From Coxiellaceae bacterium (GTDB lineage: Bacteria > Pseudomonadota > Gammaproteobacteria > Coxiellales > Coxiellaceae): 64,000 nucleotides of DNA. This document shows positions 56,689 to 64,000 of the stretch, piece after piece (position 1 is the first letter of the stretch; every line of letters begins with the position of its first letter). The position numbers and the translations under genes were made by a program. The stretch spans positions 1 to 64,000 of the forward strand of contig JARGOB010000009.1 in assembly GCA_029212925.1 (NCBI GenBank), read 5' to 3'. The notes below the pieces were generated by a model, which worked only from the letters and a program-made list of their open reading frames with translations, had not been told where the DNA came from and did no database searches.

Positions 56689-56786
56689 AATCCAACACAC
56701 CTCTGGCGTCCTTTTTTAATCCAGCACACCTCAAAACCACATCTTTTTTTTAAAATGGTTTTCATATATAGTAATTGCCACTAAGC

Positions 56787-56830
56787 GACGGGTACCGTCA
56801 GCTTTACTACTAGTAGTTTTAAAAACGGAG
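56787..56830 (+). promoter_or_regulatory. Structured 5' leader of outer-membrane protein gene 2
   Basis: GACGG/CCGTC hairpin (56787-56799), then the shared palindrome ACTACTAGTAGT (56806-56817), TTTTAAAAAC and GGAG. It parallels the leader of gene 1, with compensating changes in the first stem. Confidence 0.7.
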
Positions 56831-56836
56831 TTTCAA

Positions 56837-57538
56837 ATGTCTACATTTTTAAAAGCGATAACAGTTGCAGGTATTTCACTTGCTGCTACTTCATTATTTG
56901 CTGGCGGCGTTGAGTCAGGCCCGATGATGACCGATATGTCTGGTGTATTTATCGGTGTTGGTGCTGGTTATACTAGCATAAACGCAAACAGTACTAACGT
57001 TACTCGAGCAGGCACTAACTTCGGCAACTTTGAAGCCAGCACTGACGGTCTCGCTCCTTTTGGCCAATTAGGTTACTGGGGTAACTTTAGCCAAACATGG
57101 ATGTGGGGTGTTAAAGGTTTTTATAAATACACCAATGCATCTGCTAACTACGTACTAGACAACAACCTCAGAAGTAATAATGTCGATACCATTGTTAATC
57201 AAGAAGCGGGCGCATTAGTCATGGCCGGTTTCCATATGAACAAAACATTAGCCTATGTAGGCTTAGGCCCTGTGTGGATTCCGGTTGAAAGTAAAATCCG
57301 TGATAGCGCAACTACAGCCTTTAATGTAGACACCCAACGCAGCAACTGGGGCGCAGTCTTTGGGTTAGGTGTGCGTTGTGATGTAACACCAGAATGGTTC
57401 CTGGATACTGAATACTCTTATGCATTTACACCAAGTGAAGCATACAACAGAACCGTCAATGGTGTTGCTTGGTCAGGCCGTAAGCGTATTCACATACAAC
57501 AATTTGATGTTTCTGTGAACTACCGTTTCGCAATCTAA
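56837..57538 (+). CDS. Outer-membrane beta-barrel protein 2 (paralogue of 1)
   Basis: 233 residues, highly similar to the preceding gene over the whole length: same signal peptide type, PFGQLGYWGNF, WMWGVKGFYKY, NYVLDNNLRSNN and FDVSVNYRFAI. Differences cluster in two surface-loop-like segments (after the first strand and near residue 150). It also shares the leader and carries its own terminator, so the pair is a tandem duplication of a complete transcription unit. Confidence 0.82.
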   Translation: MSTFLKAITVAGISLAATSLFAGGVESGPMMTDMSGVFIGVGAGYTSINANSTNVTRAGTNFGNFEASTDGLAPFGQLGYWGNFSQTWMWGVKGFYKYTNASANYVLDNNLRSNNVDTIVNQEAGALVMAGFHMNKTLAYVGLGPVWIPVESKIRDSATTAFNVDTQRSNWGAVFGLGVRCDVTPEWFLDTEYSYAFTPSEAYNRTVNGVAWSGRKRIHIQQFDVSVNYRFAI

Positions 57539-57560
57539 TGACACACTGGTTGTAATACAA

Positions 57561-57586
57561 AAAAGGCGCTAAAAAGCGCCTTTTTT
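57561..57586 (+). terminator. Terminator of outer-membrane protein gene 2
   Basis: AGGCGCT / AGCGCCT stem with AAAA loop, flanked by A-run and T-run, so it can also work for transcripts from the opposite strand. Confidence 0.93.
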
Positions 57587-57597
57587 ATAGCATTGTT

Positions 57598-57625
57598 GTC
57601 ATCCCGCCCCCCGAGCCGGGATCCA
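57598..57625. repeat. Dispersed palindromic repeat, one unit
   Basis: gtcatcccgc...gggatcca, the same family as at 48.2 kb in the opposite orientation. It sits directly before the Na/Pi symporter stop. Confidence 0.82.
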
Positions 57626-57629
57626 GAAA

Positions 57630-59228
57630 TTAAGCTTTTGAAAGCCCGTATGACACACCCAAAGCAACAGCGGGCGCGACAACAAAAGTGCCAACCGTGT
57701 AAGCCGCTGGGAATAAACGATGCTTAGCCGCTAAATTACCCAAGCCTCGCGCGCCATCCAATAATTTATTTCTAACCGGTTTAATCGGGTATGCCAACAA
57801 CGTGCCAATCACATTAAACGCCACATGAGCCAAAGCCACTTGCAATGCTTGTTTAGGGTGACTGGTCGCCGCATAAGCGGCTAACAAACCCGTAACCGTC
57901 GTTCCCATGTTAGCGCCGAGTGTCAACGGAAACATTTCTTCCAATGTGACAATACCACCCGCGCATAACGGCATCATTGCTGAGGTTGTTACCGAGCTGG
58001 ATTGCACTGCTACCGTTAAGCCTGTGCCAATCAACATGGTTACTAGCGGATGAAAACTTAATGCTTTCTTTAATCCTTTTGCTAGCCCGCCTTTAAGTAC
58101 GTTTTTGAGGTTTTTCACCAAGAAATACAAGCAAAAATACAGAATGGCTATCGAACCAATAGAGCAAACCAAGCCAGCTACTTTATCAGACATACCCGCA
58201 TCTTTTAGCCAGCCACCTTTAAGCAAAGGGTCATCACAAATCGAATCAGCACCACTGCAGTCGTTTTTTGCGATAGCCTTTAATACCTTTTTATCCACTT
58301 GCGCAATATAATCAGCCACATCATCAATTATCTTTTCCGTCAGTGGATTTTTCCAAGCCTCACAAGTTCCCTCACAAGGTTGTGGATTGCCAACCATCCA
58401 GTTGGTTAGTTCCCCCAAGAAATTAAAACCCCACTGAAATGGTAATAACGCAGCAACAGTCGCCACATTAAATAAATCATGAATAGTGGCACAAGAAAAA
58501 CTGCGGCGTCTTTCTGCTTGTTGTGATTCGGTTAACTGCGCGCTACGCTTAACACACAATCCAGCCCGTTGTAACCAACCTGTCGGCTGTTGACCTGTGG
58601 GTAAGTGTGGTGCTGCAGCTGTTGCTTTGGATTCATCTGTATCGCCTTTCTCTCCTTTTGCACTAAACAAAGCCACCAAAGTGTTTGTCACTGTAGTACC
58701 AATATTGGCACCCATAATAGCCGCAATCGCATTTTGCACGCTCATCTCACCAGCACCAACCGCCGCAATAAATAATGACGTGCTAGTAGAAGAACTCTGC
58801 AGCAAGATCGTAGACAAAATACCCACCATCACACCGCTAAACGGGTTATCCACAAAATCAAACATTTTAGCGGAGTCTCTACCGCCTAAAATCTTCATCC
58901 CGGTGCCAAGTATTTTTAAACTCAGCATAAATCCCCACAGTAATACAGCCGCATTAATACCCGCCGATGCACGACGCTTCCAGCTTAAATGGTTTTTTTC
59001 AGTCCATTCACGCAATATCAACTCTTGTTCTGATAACCCTGATGTCGCACTTGCTGATACACCACCGAATGCTCCCGCACCCGGCTTTTCGTCTTCCTCC
59101 AAATCCACATCAACCAAATCGCCAATACCATGCACCCCAGCTGCTGGCGGCGCTTCCATCTTATCATCGGCCATAATCGTTAATTCAACTTCTTTTGGCA
59201 TCCCATTTTGCCGGTTTGGTTGTCTCAT
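57630..59228 (-). CDS. Na/Pi cotransporter family protein
   Basis: 532 residues. Two inverted QSSS repeats, LLQSSSTSTSLFIAAVGAG near residue 140 and AVQSSSVTTSAMMPLCAGG near 410, define the Na+/phosphate symporter family (PF02690). A cytoplasmic N-terminal extension of about 80 residues and a central hydrophilic insert with several cysteines (GTCEAW, NDCSGADSICDD) are additional to the core. It is monocistronic, with GGGAGA before the ATG. It probably imports phosphate. Confidence 0.88.
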   Translation of the reverse strand: MRQPNRQNGMPKEVELTIMADDKMEAPPAAGVHGIGDLVDVDLEEDEKPGAGAFGGVSASATSGLSEQELILREWTEKNHLSWKRRASAGINAAVLLWGFMLSLKILGTGMKILGGRDSAKMFDFVDNPFSGVMVGILSTILLQSSSTSTSLFIAAVGAGEMSVQNAIAAIMGANIGTTVTNTLVALFSAKGEKGDTDESKATAAAPHLPTGQQPTGWLQRAGLCVKRSAQLTESQQAERRRSFSCATIHDLFNVATVAALLPFQWGFNFLGELTNWMVGNPQPCEGTCEAWKNPLTEKIIDDVADYIAQVDKKVLKAIAKNDCSGADSICDDPLLKGGWLKDAGMSDKVAGLVCSIGSIAILYFCLYFLVKNLKNVLKGGLAKGLKKALSFHPLVTMLIGTGLTVAVQSSSVTTSAMMPLCAGGIVTLEEMFPLTLGANMGTTVTGLLAAYAATSHPKQALQVALAHVAFNVIGTLLAYPIKPVRNKLLDGARGLGNLAAKHRLFPAAYTVGTFVVAPAVALGVSYGLSKA

Positions 59229-59452
59229 AGAAATTTGTCTCCCACTTCATTTCTAGTTAATTTGAGCGAAGCAAGATACGCGATGTTTATTACAAAAAAA
59301 AGGATAAAGGAATAATAAACTTTTATGGGTATTGCAGGTGTTACAAGTTAATAGCAATATATATGCATAAAATTTTGATGGGGTACGAAAACGGGGACTC
59401 TGTTCACGAGAACAAGCGCTACAGTAGGCCTTACTTTGTAAGGCTATTTGAC

Positions 59453-59500
59453 TGGATCCCGGATCAGGGTCCGGGATGACAAAATCAAGCCCGGGATGAC
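59453..59500. repeat. Dispersed palindromic repeat, one full and one partial unit
   Basis: tggatcccgg...ccgggatgac at 59453-59480, then a half unit cccgggatgac near 59490-59500. It follows the glyS stop on the minus strand. Confidence 0.82.
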
Positions 59501-59514
59501 AATGTCAAACAGCC

Positions 59515-61587
59515 CTAGTCTTGCAACAACGAAATATCCGCGACTTGTGTAAACAACTGCCGTAACTGTTGTAACATTGCCAAACGATTCGCGCGTTTCT
59601 TTTTATCATCATCCATAATCATCACTTGATCAAAAAACGCATCAACCGGTTTTTTTAATTCCGATAACTGACTCAACGCCTCTGTATAGTTTGCTTTACC
59701 GTATAACGCATCAACACGTTTCGTTTGTTGTGCTAACTGTTTTGCCAAGCCACTTTCTGCATCGCTATCAAACAATGACTTGTCCAAATCTTTTGGAATC
59801 GTTTTACTGTTTTGCTTTTTGAGTATGTTGTGCACACGCTTATTCGCCGCCGCTAGCGTTTGTGCTTCAGGTAGCGATTGGAAATTTTTTACTGCTTGAA
59901 TGCGCAAATCAAAGTCCAACGGTTGTGTTGGATGTATTGCAGACACCGACTCAAACACATCAGCACTCACGCCTTGATCAGCATAAAATGCTTTTAAGCG
60001 ATCAATACAAAAATCAAACGTGTTTTGAACAGTGTCGTCATTGGTTAAAACACCTTTGTAATTTTTATGCGCAACCTTAATGAGTTCCATTAAGTCTAAT
60101 GCCATCGGCGTTTCAATTAAAATACGCAACACACCCAGCGCCGCACGACGCAATGCAAACGGATCTTTATCACCGGTAGGCATTTGCTTAATACCGATAA
60201 TGCCAACGAGTGAGTCCAATTTATCCGCAACTGCTATACAAGCACCAATAGGGCTGCTTGGAATGCTATCGCCAGCAAATTTTGGTGAATATTGCTGCCT
60301 GATGGCATCAACAACTTTGCTGTCTTCCTTGTCATGCGCAGCATAGTAAGCACCCATTGTGCCTTGCAACGACGGAAACTCACCAACCATCTCAGTAAGC
60401 AAATCACATTTGGCTAAATGTGCCGCACGCTTGGCTAACTTTTCATCACTATTGATTTTACGTGCCATCGATGCTGCCAATAAACCAATACGATGTGATT
60501 TATCTGCTAATGTGCCCAATTGTTTTTGAAACACCACGCGCTCTAAGGGCTTGCTGTGGTCCGCTAGCGGTTGCTTCAAGTCTTGGCGGTAGAAGAAGTC
60601 AGCATCAGATAATCGTGCGTTGATGACGCGCTCGTTGCCCTTGATGATGATCTTGGGGTCTTTGCTAACAAGATTACTGACCAAAACAAAGTACGGCTGC
60701 AAATTTCCCTGCGCGTCTGTTACCGCAAAACACTTTTGATGCGATTGCATTGAACAAATAAGTGCCTCAGACGGCACCGTTAAAAAATCACGCTTAAATT
60801 CACCTAACATAGCAACAGGCCACTCAACCAACGCTGTTACTTCAGATAGTAAATCCTTATCCAGCACAGCTTTGCCATGCTTAGCAACTACCTGGTTAAT
60901 TTGATCAAGAATGATACTCTGACGCTGCTGATAGTTAACAATCACCTGACCTTCGTTTTTTAGTTGATCAACATAGTCACCAGCCTGCTCTAAACTAATC
61001 GCATCGGGATGCATAAAACGATGACCGTAGGTTTTGCGGTCCGTTTTAATATTGAGTATCGTCGCCGGCACCACTTGGCGACCAAATAACATCACCACCC
61101 ATTTAACTGGGCGCACAAACTGCACATCACTAGCCCCCCAGCGCATCGGTTTGGGAATCGGTAACTGCTTTACAGCCTTCTCTACAATCTCTGGTAATAA
61201 TTCCGCTGTCGACACCCCCGGCTTATCCACAGTGCACTGCAGATAAGTGCCCTTAGCTGTCTCAACTTTTTCAACTTCATCAACCGATACACCACAAGAA
61301 CGCGCAAAACCCATACAAGCAAGTGTCGGGGCACCCGTTTTATCATACGCTGCCGCCGCACTCGGGCCTTGACGCACTATCTTGCGTGGTGGCTGCTTAA
61401 CCACCAAACCATTAATCAATACCGCTAAACGACGCGGCGTCGCAAAACACTGGCTAGCACCATATTGTAACTCGGCTTTTTGTAAGCCAGCCTCAATCTG
61501 TTGCTGCAATGTTTCAGCTAACATCAATAAAGATTTAGGAGGCAGCTCCTCACAACCAATCTCAACCAAAAAATCTCTTGTTTCCAC
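59515..61587 (-). CDS. glyS: Glycine-tRNA ligase beta subunit
   Basis: About 691 residues of the bacterial heterotetrameric glycyl-tRNA synthetase beta chain, with the opening FLVEIGCEELPPKSL, RWGASDVQFVRPVKWVV and the C-terminal anticodon-binding region. The GTG at 61587 is preferred because AGAAGGA lies 9 nt upstream and it starts at VETRDFLVEIG as in E. coli GlyS; the ATG at 61635 would add 16 unrelated residues. A palindromic repeat separates it from glyQ. Confidence 0.96.
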   Translation of the reverse strand: METRDFLVEIGCEELPPKSLLMLAETLQQQIEAGLQKAELQYGASQCFATPRRLAVLINGLVVKQPPRKIVRQGPSAAAAYDKTGAPTLACMGFARSCGVSVDEVEKVETAKGTYLQCTVDKPGVSTAELLPEIVEKAVKQLPIPKPMRWGASDVQFVRPVKWVVMLFGRQVVPATILNIKTDRKTYGHRFMHPDAISLEQAGDYVDQLKNEGQVIVNYQQRQSIILDQINQVVAKHGKAVLDKDLLSEVTALVEWPVAMLGEFKRDFLTVPSEALICSMQSHQKCFAVTDAQGNLQPYFVLVSNLVSKDPKIIIKGNERVINARLSDADFFYRQDLKQPLADHSKPLERVVFQKQLGTLADKSHRIGLLAASMARKINSDEKLAKRAAHLAKCDLLTEMVGEFPSLQGTMGAYYAAHDKEDSKVVDAIRQQYSPKFAGDSIPSSPIGACIAVADKLDSLVGIIGIKQMPTGDKDPFALRRAALGVLRILIETPMALDLMELIKVAHKNYKGVLTNDDTVQNTFDFCIDRLKAFYADQGVSADVFESVSAIHPTQPLDFDLRIQAVKNFQSLPEAQTLAAANKRVHNILKKQNSKTIPKDLDKSLFDSDAESGLAKQLAQQTKRVDALYGKANYTEALSQLSELKKPVDAFFDQVMIMDDDKKKRANRLAMLQQLRQLFTQVADISLLQD

Positions 61588-61715
61588 TTTTTTTAATCCT
61601 TCTGCCAAGTCATATTTTTTATACCCCTCAAACACCTCTATTTGGGCATTCTTTTCAATTCGGTTTCTTCATATCTTTTCTACCCTGTCACGCAAGCATC
61701 CAGGTATTATTTTTC

Positions 61716-61743
61716 TGGATCCCGGCTCGGGGGCCGGGATGAC
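61716..61743. repeat. Dispersed palindromic repeat between glyQ and glyS
   Basis: tggatcccgg...ccgggatgac, one unit inside the glyQ-glyS operon gap. As an mRNA hairpin it might alter the subunit ratio. Confidence 0.82.
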
Positions 61744-61750
61744 AAAACCA

Positions 61751-62641
61751 TTACGCCACTTGCTCCGCACACAACGGAAAACCTAAAGCCTCGCGCGATT
61801 CGTAATACGACGAGGCCACCGACTGTGCCAATTTACGTACTCGCAAAATAAATCGCTGACGCTCAGTCACAGAAATCGCTTGCCGTGCGTCTAATAAATT
61901 AAATGTATGCGACGCCTTCAACACCATCTCATACGCCACCAACGGCAGTTGCTGCTTAATCAAATATGCCGCCTGCGATTCATAAAAATCAAACTGCTTA
62001 AATAATGCATCCACATCAGCATGTTCGAAGTTATATGTCGACATCTCCACTTCGTTTTGATGAAATACATCACCGTAAGTCACAGGACCAGCAGGTGTCT
62101 GCGCCCAAACAATATCAAACATACTGTCGACACCCTGCACAAACATTGCTAAACGCTCTAAACCGTATGTGATCTCACCTGTCACCGGCTTACACTCCAA
62201 ACCACCGACTTGCTGGAAATAAGTAAACTGCGTCACTTCCATACCGTCTTGCCAGACTTCCCAACCCAAACCCCACGCACCAAGCGTCGGTGATTCCCAG
62301 TTGTCTTCAACAAAACGAATATCATGTACCAACGGATCAATGCCCAATGCGCGCAAAGAATCCAAATACAATTCTTGAATATTGTCCGGCGATGGCTTTA
62401 GCACCACCTGAAATTGATAATAATGCTGCGTACGATTAGGGTTGTCACCATATCGACCATCTGTCGGACGACGAGACGGCTGCACAAACGCCGCATTCCA
62501 CGGCTCCGGGCCAATCGCCTTTAAAAATGTCGCTGGATGAAACGTTCCCGCACCCACCTCCAAATCATACGGCTGCAAAACCACACAACCTTGCTCCGCC
62601 CAAAAACGTTGCAACGTCAATATCATCTCTTGAAAAACCAT
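61751..62641 (-). CDS. glyQ: Glycine-tRNA ligase alpha subunit
   Basis: 296 residues of the class II alpha chain: [51 protein letters not shown] and [12 protein letters not shown]. It activates glycine together with the GlyS beta chain, encoded downstream. AAGGG precedes the ATG. Confidence 0.97.
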   Translation of the reverse strand: MVFQEMILTLQRFWAEQGCVVLQPYDLEVGAGTFHPATFLKAIGPEPWNAAFVQPSRRPTDGRYGDNPNRTQHYYQFQVVLKPSPDNIQELYLDSLRALGIDPLVHDIRFVEDNWESPTLGAWGLGWEVWQDGMEVTQFTYFQQVGGLECKPVTGEITYGLERLAMFVQGVDSMFDIVWAQTPAGPVTYGDVFHQNEVEMSTYNFEHADVDALFKQFDFYESQAAYLIKQQLPLVAYEMVLKASHTFNLLDARQAISVTERQRFILRVRKLAQSVASSYYESREALGFPLCAEQVA

Positions 62642-62821
62642 TTCTTTTGAACCCTTCTGCCTATGTATTTTTTATACCTCCATAGTAGAGATATATTCAG
62701 ACTTCACACTACGGAAGCATTTACACCCTTCTGCCAAATCACCTTTTAAAGCGCCTTGCTAGATTTTAGTTAAATCCATTTAAACTACCGAGGCCTTTTA
62801 CACCAACCCCCAAAAACAAGG

Positions 62822-62843
62822 ATGCCGGCCCTTTGGCCGGCAT
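62822..62843 (-). terminator. Probable terminator of the DsbA-like gene
   Basis: ATGCCGGCC / GGCCGGCAT stem with a 4-nt loop; on the minus strand it is followed by CCTTGTTTTT. It lies about 50 nt downstream of the DsbA-like stop. The gap from here to glyQ holds no other feature I can support. Confidence 0.72.
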
Positions 62844-62893
62844 ATAAACCCAATTACTGTTGCCCTCAACTAGCAGGGCTTAGCAATAACAAA

Positions 62894-63691
62894 CTAGTGC
62901 TTAGCTGCGTTTGATTGGTCCACCGACTGAATCGCGGCTTCCAACCCAGCTTGTGATGTTGCACCAGGGATAAACTTAAAGTCTGTACCTGCACGGTTAC
63001 CCACTATAAACGCAGGAGTACCCACTAACTGCAGCTTTTGCGCTAACTTAAAGTCATCTTTAACCACTTTATCAATCTCAGGGCTCTTCATGTCTTTATC
63101 TAACTGCTTCATGTTCAGTCCAACTTTCTTAGCTGCCGCTAACACTTTTGCATTGTTTAACGGATTAGCCGTTTTCATCAACGCTTGATGAAAAGCTTGG
63201 TACTTGCCTTGCTTGTTCGCAGCCAATGCCGCTTTTGACGCAAACTGCGAGTCAGCACCAAAAATTGGTAATTCTTTGTAAACCACACGCAAATTTTTGT
63301 TCTCAGCCATTACTTTCTCAACAACCGGCTCCATTTCTTTACAGTGACCACACTGGTAATCAAAGAACTCAACTAAAGTTACTGTTCCTTTTGGGTTGCC
63401 GCCAACAGGTGAGTCTGGGTTAGCAAAAATGTCATGGGCATTACTCTTAATTGCCGCTAATGCTACCGCTTGTTCTTTTTTAGCCGCTTGTTCGCGTAAT
63501 TTAACCGAAGCAGCTACCAAAACTTTTGGGTTATTCACAATATAATTGTAAATAATTTTGTGCATCGCATCGACTTGAGCCGGTGTAAACTCAGCTGAGC
63601 TTGCCGCTGGTGCTGCCATACCTGAAGTTAAAAACCCCAAACCCACGCTAGCAATAGCGCCTATTGCAAATTGTCTGAATTTCACGTTCAT
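62894..63691 (-). CDS. DsbA-family periplasmic thiol-disulfide protein (Com1-like)
   Basis: 265 residues: a signal peptide (FAIGAIASVGLGFLTSGMA), then a DsbA/thioredoxin-fold domain with the redox motif CGHC in FFDYQCGHCKEMEPVV and the cis-proline segment VGTPAFIVGN. It probably oxidises or isomerises disulfides in the periplasm or at the outer membrane. It resembles Com1 of Coxiella in general plan. The ATG at 63691 has AAGGAAC before it; the frame to 63730 lacks a ribosome site. Confidence 0.88.
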   Translation of the reverse strand: MNVKFRQFAIGAIASVGLGFLTSGMAAPAASSAEFTPAQVDAMHKIIYNYIVNNPKVLVAASVKLREQAAKKEQAVALAAIKSNAHDIFANPDSPVGGNPKGTVTLVEFFDYQCGHCKEMEPVVEKVMAENKNLRVVYKELPIFGADSQFASKAALAANKQGKYQAFHQALMKTANPLNNAKVLAAAKKVGLNMKQLDKDMKSPEIDKVVKDDFKLAQKLQLVGTPAFIVGNRAGTDFKFIPGATSQAGLEAAIQSVDQSNAAKH

Positions 63692-63742
63692 GTTCCTTTG
63701 ATAGTTTTGAAAGAATAAAATTAGGCTCACAATATACGCCTG

Positions 63743-64000
63743 CTAAGCTATGCCTGCAACCTCAGTCATCGCCAGCTGCATTTTTTTCATCGCATTTTTT
63801 TCTAACTGACGCACACGCTCAGCTGAGATCTGATATTCTGCGGCCAATTCATGCAATGTTTTTTTATTTTCACTTAACCAACGGTTCGCAATAATCGCAC
63901 GGCTACGGTCATCCAGTGTGTCTAATGCTGCATACAGTGCATTTTCTTGCTTATTGCCCCATTCATTATCACTGACCTGCTGCTCAGGATTACAGGAAAG
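63743..64000 (-). CDS. rpoH: RNA polymerase sigma-32 factor RpoH (C-terminal part)
   Basis: The last 85 codons before TAG, cut by the window edge. Region 4 is readable: ALYAALDTLDDRSRAII, then the helix-turn-helix TLHELAAEYQISAERVRQLE, ending NAMKKMQLAMTEVAGIA. This is the heat-shock sigma factor C-terminus. It is on the same strand as, and about 50 nt upstream of, the DsbA-like gene. Confidence 0.95.
   Translation of the reverse strand, partial: LSCNPEQQVSDNEWGNKQENALYAALDTLDDRSRAIIANRWLSENKKTLHELAAEYQISAERVRQLEKNAMKKMQLAMTEVAGIA

Noticed and set aside
1-64000. CRISPR array, tRNA or rRNA genes, and insertion sequences
   Set aside because: No regularly spaced repeats, cloverleaf tRNA pattern, rRNA sequence or transposase frame was found by eye.

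Overview
The window comes from a gammaproteobacterium with a fairly AT-rich genome. The placement rests on rpoH, the glyQ/glyS pair, rsmB, the metE/metF/metH set and a DsbA-like protein of the Com1 type. A relative of the Legionellales or Coxiella group is possible, but the sequence alone does not settle it.

Layout. (1) 0-2.5 kb: metE on the minus strand. Its leader looks like a SAM-II-type riboswitch followed by a terminator, with a visible antiterminator pairing. (2) 2.5-5.2 kb: cysQ, a DUF2061 membrane protein and a fused sat-cysC, an overlapping trio for PAPS metabolism. (3) 5.2-44.7 kb: one very long, almost gapless minus-strand surface-polysaccharide locus that reads from about 44.7 kb down. 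In transcription order it holds Wzy and Wzx; two nucleotidyltransferase-fold proteins around a GDP-sugar-type dehydratase; a putative glycosyltransferase; Wza and the tyrosine kinase Wzc; AsnB; a CDP-3,6-dideoxyhexose branch (RfbF, RfbG and an RfbH homologue without Fe-S cysteines); a reductase and two glycosyltransferases; the WbpG/HisH/HisF acetamidino module; a methyltransferase; an LpxO-like hydroxylase; a heparinase-fold protein; a WbuB-like glycosyltransferase; a PglC-like initiating transferase; a PglD-like acyltransferase; an ACP / SDR / AMP-ligase / LuxE / LuxC / DegT module; a membrane-anchored SDR; WecC and WecB; and a bi-domain oxidoreductase. (4) 44.9-46.7 kb: divergent hddC and hddA for GDP-D-glycero-D-manno-heptose. 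hddC is out of frame at an A11 tract. (5) 46.7-52 kb: a small membrane protein, metF and metH. (6) 52-64 kb: housekeeping and single genes (universal stress protein, AAA/DUF4143 ATPase, rsmB, two paralogous outer-membrane proteins, a Na/Pi symporter, glyS, glyQ, a DsbA-like protein and the 3' end of rpoH). These are punctuated by dispersed palindromic repeats.

How it works together. The polysaccharide locus encodes a Wzx/Wzy/Wza/Wzc pathway. It makes or modifies UDP-ManNAcA-type, CDP-deoxy, GDP-heptose-type, amidated, acetamidino and possibly acylated or aldehyde-derived residues. Several genes carry long homopolymers (G10 in wzc, A11 in hddC and several G8 tracts), which suggests frame-switching variation of the surface glycan. 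The most unusual parts are the LuxC/LuxE/ACP/ligase/SDR/aminotransferase module, the Fe-S-less RfbH-like dehydratase, the paired nucleotidyltransferase-fold proteins and the SAM-II-like metE leader. All functional statements come from reading motifs; no database search was run.
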